A stretch of DNA of 5,205 nucleotides from Modestobacter sp. Its GTDB lineage: Bacteria > Actinomycetota > Actinomycetes > Mycobacteriales > Geodermatophilaceae. Positions within the stretch are counted from its first letter, which is position 1. The number at the start of each line of letters is the position of its first letter. The position numbers and the translations under genes were made by a program. Below, in pieces: positions 1 to 4,415 of the stretch. The DNA lies in NCBI GenBank assembly GCA_025965635.1, contig JAOPWO010000372.1:1-5205 (forward strand). The letters are read 5' to 3'. Below the pieces are notes generated by a model that was given only the letters and a program-made list of their open reading frames with translations, had not been told where the DNA came from and made no database searches.

Positions 1-1
1 G

Positions 2-340
2 GCGCTCGGGTTCACCAGCAACGGGGTGGTCGCCGGGGTGCTGCTCGGTCTCGGCGCGGCCGGGGTGATGTTCTGGAACGTGCTGACGATGTCGCTGCGG
101 CAGGCCCTGATCCCGGCGGGGCTCTTCGGCCGGGTGCAGGGCGCCTACCGCACGCTGGTGTGGGGCGGGATCCCGCTCGGTGCGCTGGCCGGGGGCCTGC
201 TCGCCGGCGGGACCAGCGTGCCGACCGTGTTCGTCGTCGCCGGGTGCGCGCTGCTGGTGCTCGCCGGGGTGCTCGAGAGACTGCTCGCCGCGCACCGGGA
301 CGTCGTGGTCGGGGCCTTCGCCGTCCCCGGTCCTCGTTGA
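2..340 (+). CDS. Major facilitator superfamily transporter, C-terminal part (5' end outside window)
   Basis: The reading frame is open from base 2 to a TGA at 338-340 and gives the last 112 residues of an integral membrane transporter. Visible are a hydrophobic helix (about 9-29), then the segment RQALIPAGLFGRVQGAYRT (33-51), then two more hydrophobic helices (about 54-70 and 74-92), and a short cytoplasmic tail with no motif. The Arg-Gln...Pro...Leu-x-Gly-Arg-Val...Arg spacing followed by Pro-Leu-Gly-Ala-x-x-Gly-Gly is typical of the C-terminal half of drug/macrolide/siderophore-exporter-like MFS proteins (EntS-like, MFS_3). Substrate cannot be read from this fragment; efflux of a small molecule is the family-level guess. 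An internal GTG at 26 has no clear ribosome site and the frame continues upstream, so the gene starts before the window. It converges on the Rieske gene with a 47-base gap. Confidence 0.85.
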   Translation, partial: ALGFTSNGVVAGVLLGLGAAGVMFWNVLTMSLRQALIPAGLFGRVQGAYRTLVWGGIPLGALAGGLLAGGTSVPTVFVVAGCALLVLAGVLERLLAAHRDVVVGAFAVPGPR

Positions 341-349
341 TCATCTGCG

Positions 350-368
350 GGTGGGAGGGCGGCCCACC
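350..368. terminator. Small hairpin between convergent MFS and Rieske genes
   Basis: GGTGGG (350-355) pairs with CCCACC (363-368) around a 7-base loop in the 47-base gap between two convergent stop codons. It has no T-run on either side, so it is at best a weak U-less terminator. The position is what supports it; the 6-bp stem could arise by chance in such GC-rich DNA. Confidence 0.3.
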
Positions 369-387
369 GTAGGGGAGCCCTGGGTGG

Positions 388-1722
388 TCAGGCGCTCGCG
401 CGCAGCCGGGCGCCCGCGGCAGCGACGAAGTCGGCCAGCGCGAGCCGCAGCGCGACGCCCAGCCGATCGGCCGGCACGTGCAGCTCGTCCCGCATCAGCA
501 GCGGCAGCCCGCTGCCGGTCAGCAGCGCCGACAGCGCCAGGTCCTCGGCGAGCACCGCCTTCTGGGCCGCGACGGCGGTGGCCAGCGCCCCCGGCGGGAC
601 GCCGGCACCGCCGGCGCCGCGCAGCAGCACCCGGGTGTGCACGCGGGTGGAGTCGGCGTCCTCCGGTTGCAGCAGGACGAGCAGCGTCCGCACGGTCCCG
701 GCGTCCCGTTCCTCCACCCGGGTCATCAGCTGGAACGGGGCCCGGTGGACGGAGGTCGTGCGGCGGAGCAGCCGCCCCCCGCCGTCCGGGCCGGGTTCCC
801 CGGACCACTCGTCCCGCACGCCGGTGAAGCCGCCGGCCTCCCGCTCGAGCCGGGTCTCGGAGACCGCCAGCGGACCCGGCGCGGTGCCGGCGGGCACGGA
901 GGTCGCGCGGGTGCCGTCGAGGAGGACGTCGGCCAGCGGACCGGCCGGTGCGCTGCTGCGCAGCCCCGGCAGCCAGGCGCCGACCGCCCGCGGATCGCCG
1001 TCCTCGGGCACGTCCAGCGGCACGTCGGCCGGCTCGGCGGGCGCCAGCCAGATGAGGCCGAGGCGCTCCTGCACGCCCCAGGCCGGCGGGACGGAGGACA
1101 GCTGCCCGCCGGTCCGGTGCACCGTCCAGGTGCGCCCGAGCAGCCGGACCTGCGCGTACCCGCCCTCGCGCACCTCGTCGGCCCGTGCGACCGGGTGCCA
1201 GGCGGAGTCGAGGGCCGGGTCGAGGTTGCCGAGCACCGGCCCGACGGGCCGCGGGGGTGCGGGCACCGGTTCGGGCTGGGGCACGGCTCCGCCGAGCCGC
1301 GGCGGGCGCAGCGACGACGTGCGGTCGGGCGCGACCCACACCCAGCCGTCCCGCTCCTCGACCGCCCACGGTGCCCCGAGGTCGGCGCGCGGTGGTGCGA
1401 CGCCGTCCGTGCCCAGGGAGGGGATCTCGACGCAGCGGCCCTCGGCGTCGAACCGCCATCCGTGGAAGGGGCACTGCAGCCGGCCGTCGACCACCGTGCC
1501 GGCGGCCAGCGGCACCAGCCGGTGCGGACAGCGCGGCGAGAACCCGGTCACCTCGGCCCCCGGGCGCAGCCGGACCACCACGTACGCGCGGTCCCCGGCG
1601 CCGACCGGCACCGGCGCCGTGCCGACCTCGGCGGACCGCGCCACCGGGTACCAGCCGGTGGCGGGCCCGGGCGGAGCGGTGCGGAGGGCGAGTCTTCCGG
1701 GAAGGGCCATGACCCATGGCAC
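388..1722 (-). CDS. Rieske [2Fe-2S] protein with oxygenase-like architecture, degenerate iron site and second Rieske-like segment
   Basis: A predicted soluble 444-residue protein with no signal peptide or membrane helix. The N-terminal Rieske domain (about 22-133) has a complete C-x-H-x16-C-x2-H cluster motif: Cys65, His67, Cys84, His87, in CPH and CPFHGW contexts. It opens with GWYPVARSAEV and closes with APWAVEERDGWVWVAPD. A second segment repeats both landmarks (AWHPVARADEV at 174-184, PAWGVQERLGLIWLAP at 213-228) but lacks about 55 residues between them, including all cluster ligands. The remainder (about 260-444) resembles the catalytic domain of Rieske non-heme iron oxygenases. At the place where these have D-x-x-H-x4-H, the sequence reads Asp269-x-x-Arg272-x4-Pro277, so both iron histidines seem lost. 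It may belong to the actinobacterial Rieske/DUF5914 group; that name is from memory. Electron transfer or a non-oxygenase role is more likely than hydroxylation. Start: GTG 1722 with a GGGGGA stretch 11 bases upstream; ATG at 1710 (440 residues) is the alternative. Confidence 0.8.
   Translation of the reverse strand: MPWVMALPGRLALRTAPPGPATGWYPVARSAEVGTAPVPVGAGDRAYVVVRLRPGAEVTGFSPRCPHRLVPLAAGTVVDGRLQCPFHGWRFDAEGRCVEIPSLGTDGVAPPRADLGAPWAVEERDGWVWVAPDRTSSLRPPRLGGAVPQPEPVPAPPRPVGPVLGNLDPALDSAWHPVARADEVREGGYAQVRLLGRTWTVHRTGGQLSSVPPAWGVQERLGLIWLAPAEPADVPLDVPEDGDPRAVGAWLPGLRSSAPAGPLADVLLDGTRATSVPAGTAPGPLAVSETRLEREAGGFTGVRDEWSGEPGPDGGGRLLRRTTSVHRAPFQLMTRVEERDAGTVRTLLVLLQPEDADSTRVHTRVLLRGAGGAGVPPGALATAVAAQKAVLAEDLALSALLTGSGLPLLMRDELHVPADRLGVALRLALADFVAAAGARLRASA
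1706..1720. repeat. Inverted repeat over the Rieske gene start
   Basis: GCCATG-ACC-CATGGC is a perfect 6-3-6 inverted repeat that contains the alternative ATG start (1708-1710) and ends next to the GTG start. In mRNA it would form a small hairpin burying the ATG, which mildly favours initiation at GTG 1722 or suggests translational damping. It may be chance. Confidence 0.3.
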
Positions 1723-1753
1723 CAGGACCGGGTTCCCCCGGGGTTCCCGCGTT

Positions 1754-1783
1754 GTTACACGTCTGGGACGTCCTCCGGGTCAC
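1754..1783 (-). promoter_or_regulatory. Candidate promoter for the Rieske gene
   Basis: On the minus strand GTGACC (1783-1778) and TGTAAC (1759-1754) are separated by 18 bases, a loose match to -35 and -10 boxes. Transcription would start near 1747 and give a leader of about 25 bases before GTG 1722. The TGTAAC/GTTGTTACAC stretch is one of the few AT-richer patches in this region. The match is weak and based on position plus composition. Confidence 0.25.
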
Positions 1784-1801
1784 TTCCCGATCACTTTCCG
1801 G
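1780..1801. repeat. Tandem 11-bp direct repeat in the divergent promoter region
   Basis: TCACTTCCCGA (1780-1790) is followed directly by TCACTTTCCGG (1791-1801); 9 of 11 positions match. An 11-base period places both copies on the same DNA face, as in tandem operators of response regulators. The second copy runs into the palindrome TTCCGGAA (1796-1803). It overlaps the candidate Rieske -35 box, so a bound protein could affect either divergent gene. Two copies only; no known regulator is assigned. Confidence 0.35.
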
Positions 1802-1838
1802 AACGAGAACCGGCCATGTGGTCGGGGGTGCAATCTAT

Positions 1839-1854
1839 GGTGACGGCGATCACT
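1839..1854. promoter_or_regulatory. CRP/GlxR-like palindromic operator upstream of the acetate-uptake operon
   Basis: GGTGACGGCGATCACT contains GTGA (1840-1843), a 6-base spacer and TCAC (1850-1853), the core GTGA-N6-TCAC of CRP-family sites; the outer T/A positions of the full TGTGA-N6-TCACA consensus are not kept. Its centre lies 36 bases upstream of the GTG start at 1883 and it overlaps a -10-like TATGGT (1836-1841). If that is the promoter, binding would repress rather than activate. cAMP-CRP control of acs-yjcH-actP is established in E. coli, and GlxR (a CRP homologue) controls acetate genes in Corynebacterium, so the context is apt. Regulation here is inferred. Confidence 0.45.
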
Positions 1855-1871
1855 ACTCAGGCCACGCACGC

Positions 1872-1877
1872 GGGAGG
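1872..1877 (+). promoter_or_regulatory. Ribosome binding site deciding the GTG start of the DUF485 gene
   Basis: GGGAGG lies 5 bases before GTG 1883. No ATG in the same frame lies between this site and the conserved part of the protein, so it fixes the GTG start. Confidence 0.75.
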
Positions 1878-1882
1878 CTCCA

Positions 1883-2257
1883 GTGACCCAACCAGAACGA
1901 AAGCTGTTGACTCCGGAGGAGTACCGGGCGGCGCAGGACTCCCCGGAGTTCGCCGAACTGCGGCGCAAGTTCCGCAGCTTCGCCGTCCCGATGACCGTGG
2001 CCTTCCTGGTCTGGTACCTCCTCTACGTCCTGCTCTCGACGTACGCGCACGACTTCATGTCCACGTCGGTCTTCGGCAACGTCAACGTCGGGCTGCTGCT
2101 CGGCCTCGGCCAGTTCGTCACCACGTTCCTGATCACGCAGCTCTACGTCCGGCACGCCGGGCGCAACACCGACCCGATCTCCGACGAGATGCGCAGCCGG
2201 CTCGAGTCGCACGAGTTCGCCGGCCGTACGCACACCGAGGGGCCCACCCGTGGCTGA
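1883..2257 (+). CDS. DUF485 family small inner-membrane protein (YjcH-like)
   Basis: A 124-residue membrane protein of the DUF485 family, whose best-known member is E. coli YjcH, encoded between acs and actP. The N-terminus is charged and cytoplasmic (about 1-31) and contains the family-typical SPEFAELRRKFRSFAVPMT stretch (20-38). Two membrane helices follow, about 33-53 and 67-88, linked by a short loop, then LYVRHAGRNTDP (87-98) and a hydrophilic tail. It is slightly longer than YjcH (104 residues) because of both tails. The gene opens a two-gene unit: its last 8 bases overlap the symporter start, implying translational coupling. The family is thought to assist or accompany the acetate symporter, but its biochemical role is not settled. 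No catalytic residues are apparent. Confidence 0.9.
   Translation: MTQPERKLLTPEEYRAAQDSPEFAELRRKFRSFAVPMTVAFLVWYLLYVLLSTYAHDFMSTSVFGNVNVGLLLGLGQFVTTFLITQLYVRHAGRNTDPISDEMRSRLESHEFAGRTHTEGPTRG
2237..2242 (+). promoter_or_regulatory. Ribosome binding site for the symporter gene, inside the DUF485 gene
   Basis: GAGGGG lies 7 bases before GTG 2250, within the last codons of the upstream gene. It supports GTG 2250 over the in-frame ATG at 2262 and fits coupled translation through the 8-base overlap. Confidence 0.65.
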
Positions 2258-3902
2258 CCTGATGGCCGCCGACAGCGGCACGATCGGTGAGCCGGCGGTC
2301 AACATCTCGATCTTCGGGGTGTTCGTCCTCATCACGCTGTTCATCACGTTCCGGGCGAGCCGGACCAACAAGAGCGCGGCCGACTACTACGCCGCCGGCC
2401 GCAACATCGGCGGCACCCAGAACGGCCTGGCCATCGCGGGTGACTACCTGTCCGCCGCGTCCTTCCTGGGCATCACCGGCGCGATCGCCGTCTACGGGTA
2501 CGACGGCTTCCTGTACTCCATCGGCTTCCTGGTCGCCTGGCTGGTCGCGCTGCTGCTGGTCGCCGAGCTGATGCGCAACACGGCCCGGTTCACCATGGCC
2601 GACGTGCTGGCCTTCCGGATGCGGCAGGGCCCGGTGCGCACGGCGGCGGCGATCTCGACGCTGGCCGTGTCGCTGTTCTACCTGCTGGCCCAGATGGCCG
2701 GAGCCGGCGGCCTGGTCACGCTGCTCCTCGGCCTCACCGGCGAGGGCGCGCAGGCGCTGGTCGTCATCATCGTCGGCGCGCTGATGATCTTCTACGTGCT
2801 GGTCGGCGGCATGCGCGGCACCACCTACGTGCAGATGATCAAGGCCACGCTGCTGATCGCCGGCGCCTTCGTCATGACCGTGTGGGTGCTGGGCAAGTAC
2901 GGGTTCAACCTCTCCGGCCTGCTCGGTGCCGCGCAGGACAGCTCGGACGCCGCGGCGACCCCGCGGGCGGTGCTCGAGCCCGGCGCCCAGTACGGCGCCA
3001 CCGGCACCTCGAAGCTGGACTTCATCTCCCTGGGCCTGGCCCTGGTGCTCGGCACCGCGGGCCTGCCGCACGTGCTGATGCGCTTCTACACCGTGCCCAC
3101 GGCCAAGGACGCCCGGAAGTCCGTCGTGTGGGCGATCTGGCTGATCGGCGTCTTCTACCTGTTCAGCCTGGTCATCGGTTACGGCGCCGGCGCCCTCGTC
3201 GGTGCCGACACCATCCTGGGCGCCCCGGGCGGGGTCAACGCGGCAGCGCCGCTGCTGGCCTTCGAGCTGGGCGGCACGGTGCTGCTGGGCATCATCGCCG
3301 GCGTCGCGTTCGCCACCATCCTCGCGGTGGTGGCCGGTCTGACGATCACCGCCTCCGCGTCGTTCGCGCACGACGTCTACGCCTCGGTGATCAAGAAGGG
3401 GCAGGTATCGGCGAACGCCGAGGTCCGGGTGGCCCGGATCACCGCGATCGTGATCGGCGCGATCGCGATCGGGCTGGGCATCCTCGCCCTGCAGGCCGGG
3501 CTGAACATCGCCTTCCTGGTGGCGCTGGCCTTCGCGGTCGCGGCCTCGGCGAACCTGCCGACGATCCTCTACACGCTGTTCTGGAAGAACTTCACCACCC
3601 AGGGCGCGCTGTGGTCGATCTACGGCGGGCTCATCACGTGCCTGACGCTGATCTTCTTCTCCCCGGTGGTCTCGGGTGCGCCGATCGTCCCGACGACCGG
3701 GAAGAGCACGTCGCTGCTGCAGGGCGTGGACTTCTCCTGGTTCCCGCTGAACAACCCCGGCCTGGTCTCCATCCCGCTGTCGTTCTTCCTCGGCTGGCTG
3801 GGCACCAAGCTGTCGAAGGAGGAGCCGGACGTCGACAAGTACGCCGAGCTCGAGGTGCGGTCGTTGACCGGCATCGGGGCGGAGAAGGCGGTCGAGCACT
3901 GA
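2250..3902 (+). CDS. actP: Sodium:solute symporter, cation/acetate symporter (ActP/MctC type)
   Basis: A 550-residue member of the solute:sodium symporter family (LeuT fold) that imports acetate and probably propionate or pyruvate with a cation across the plasma membrane. Family signatures in order: YYAAGRNIGGTQNGLAIAGD (46-65) leading into DYLSAASFLG; GGMRGTTYVQMIKATLLIAG (186-205), the SSS signature region; GTAGLPHVLMRFYTVPTAKD (268-287); TITASASFAHDVYA (365-378), whose serines (369, 371) lie where the family's second sodium site is formed; and ASANLPTILYTLFWKNFTTQ (432-451). About 13 hydrophobic helices are visible, with a longer external loop at about 222-255. The C-terminal tail (YAELEVRSLTGIGAEKAVEH) is typical of actinobacterial MctC-like members. 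Length is normal and no break is seen. It overlaps the DUF485 gene and ends before a strong hairpin. Acetate as the main substrate is inferred from family and partner; MctC homologues also carry pyruvate and propionate. Confidence 0.93.
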   Translation: MADLMAADSGTIGEPAVNISIFGVFVLITLFITFRASRTNKSAADYYAAGRNIGGTQNGLAIAGDYLSAASFLGITGAIAVYGYDGFLYSIGFLVAWLVALLLVAELMRNTARFTMADVLAFRMRQGPVRTAAAISTLAVSLFYLLAQMAGAGGLVTLLLGLTGEGAQALVVIIVGALMIFYVLVGGMRGTTYVQMIKATLLIAGAFVMTVWVLGKYGFNLSGLLGAAQDSSDAAATPRAVLEPGAQYGATGTSKLDFISLGLALVLGTAGLPHVLMRFYTVPTAKDARKSVVWAIWLIGVFYLFSLVIGYGAGALVGADTILGAPGGVNAAAPLLAFELGGTVLLGIIAGVAFATILAVVAGLTITASASFAHDVYASVIKKGQVSANAEVRVARITAIVIGAIAIGLGILALQAGLNIAFLVALAFAVAASANLPTILYTLFWKNFTTQGALWSIYGGLITCLTLIFFSPVVSGAPIVPTTGKSTSLLQGVDFSWFPLNNPGLVSIPLSFFLGWLGTKLSKEEPDVDKYAELEVRSLTGIGAEKAVEH

Positions 3903-3913
3903 CGAAGGTCCTC

Positions 3914-3951
3914 GCTGCCCGCACGGTTCGTACGCGAGTCGTGGGGGCAGC
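3914..3951. terminator. Long hairpin after the symporter operon, probable bidirectional terminator
   Basis: GCTGCCCGCACG (3914-3925) pairs with CGTGGGGGCAGC (3940-3951) with a single G:G mismatch (3921/3944). The stem continues inward through two G:U wobbles and three canonical pairs to a TACG loop (3931-3934), so nearly the whole element is paired. It begins 11 bases after the symporter stop and ends 24 bases before the stop of the convergent minus-strand gene. No clear U-run follows on either strand, as is common for actinobacterial terminators. Confidence 0.6.
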
Positions 3952-3975
3952 CAGGTCCCTTCTCGGGTCCGTACG

Positions 3976-4305
3976 TCAAGCGGCGGCGGCCGGGGCGGGG
4001 GCGACCTGGGTGACCACGGCGCCCTCCGGGAGAACCGCGTCGACGTCGACCGTCCCAGCGCTGACCGCGCTGACGGTCGAGCGGCGGTGCGCCGCCCAGC
4101 GGGCCGCGAGTCCGGCCAGGACGGCGAGCCCAGCCGACGTGTCGGCGCTCGGCGAGGCCAGCGCCACGACGACGGCGATGGCGTAGACGGCGGAGAGCAG
4201 CAGCGTCGCCAGCGGCAGCTGGTGCCCGGTCAGCCGCGGGACCGACAGGCGCAGCGCGGGGACGTGCGGTGCGGAGAAGTGCGGGGTGGGGACGGGCAGG
4301 TGCAC
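3976..4305 (-). CDS. Small hypothetical membrane protein, two predicted helices
   Basis: I do not recognise this 109-residue protein. The start is GTG 4305, chosen because GGAGG (4318-4314) lies 8 bases upstream; the frame stays open much further upstream, but that part only shadows the catalase gene. The N-terminus (1-28) is rich in Pro and His alternating with hydrophobic residues (for example LPVPTPHFSAPHVPALRL at 3-20). A strong membrane helix follows (about 30-50), then a short polar break (SPSADTS) and a second, weaker Ala/Leu/Gly helix (about 57-72) ending in a basic cluster, RWAAHRR (69-75). The tail is Val/Ala-rich and ends in an Ala run. It lies downstream of the manganese catalase on the same strand, 110 bases away, with a large inverted repeat between them, so co-transcription is possible but uncertain. 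A membrane-associated stress role would be a guess only. Confidence 0.6.
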   Translation of the reverse strand: MHLPVPTPHFSAPHVPALRLSVPRLTGHQLPLATLLLSAVYAIAVVVALASPSADTSAGLAVLAGLAARWAAHRRSTVSAVSAGTVDVDAVLPEGAVVTQVAPAPAAAA

Positions 4306-4312
4306 GGCAGGG

Positions 4313-4318
4313 ACCTCC
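4313..4318 (-). promoter_or_regulatory. Ribosome binding site deciding the start of the small membrane protein
   Basis: On the minus strand GGAGGT (4318-4313) lies 7 bases before GTG 4305. A second in-frame GTG at 4320 overlaps this site and has no site of its own, so 4305 is preferred. Confidence 0.55.
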
Positions 4319-4339
4319 ACGGGACGGGGTGGGGCGGCC

Positions 4340-4393
4340 CGCCGTGCCGGCGTCCCAGGTCCGCGAGTGCGGGTACGGGGCGCCGGCACGGCG
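4340..4393. repeat. Large inverted repeat (13-bp perfect stem) between catalase and small membrane protein genes
   Basis: CGCCGTGCCGGCG (4340-4352) and CGCCGGCACGGCG (4381-4393) are exact reverse complements. The stem extends inward by one wobble and three G:C pairs, and an inner stem CCGC/GCGG (4361-4364 with 4369-4372) closes on a 4-base loop. It occupies half of the 110-base gap between two minus-strand genes, so it could terminate the catalase transcript, stabilise its 3' end, or limit read-through into the downstream gene. No U-run follows it on the minus strand. Confidence 0.6.
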
Positions 4394-4401
4394 ACGGCGC
4401 A

Positions 4402-4415
4402 GGGGAGAGCTCCCC
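4402..4415 (-). terminator. Short hairpin directly after the catalase stop codon
   Basis: On the minus strand the bases just past the TAG read GGGGAGCTCTCCCC, a stem of 5-6 pairs with a tiny loop. It may add to the larger stem-loop at 4340-4393 as a composite 3' end. By itself it is short and has no U-run. Confidence 0.35.

Noticed and set aside
388..1722. The Rieske gene as a working ring-hydroxylating oxygenase of steroid or aromatic breakdown
   Set aside because: The iron-site histidines appear absent and no reductase, ferredoxin or catabolic genes lie nearby, so a catalytic name would overstate the evidence.
1780..1968. A 62-codon minus-strand open frame across the divergent promoter
   Set aside because: It overlaps the DUF485 start antisense, has no ribosome site of note, and its product is low-complexity with no recognisable domain.
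478..2262. A 594-codon open frame on the plus strand running through the Rieske gene and DUF485 gene
   Set aside because: Its protein is rich in Arg/Pro/Gly/Gln with no domain, it lies antisense to a clear Rieske motif and out of frame with DUF485; it is the usual stop-poor shadow frame of GC-rich DNA.
3437..3470. Five GATC sites at alternating 9- and 6-base spacing inside the symporter gene, including GCGATCGC
   Set aside because: They encode an Ile/Ala/Gly-rich membrane helix (ITAIVIGAIAIG), where ATC after a G-ending codon gives GATC repeatedly; codon use explains it.
2133..3899. A 588-codon open frame antisense to the symporter
   Set aside because: Composition is Gln/Arg/Asp/His-rich with low complexity, as expected opposite a membrane protein gene with G/C third positions; no domain or ribosome site.
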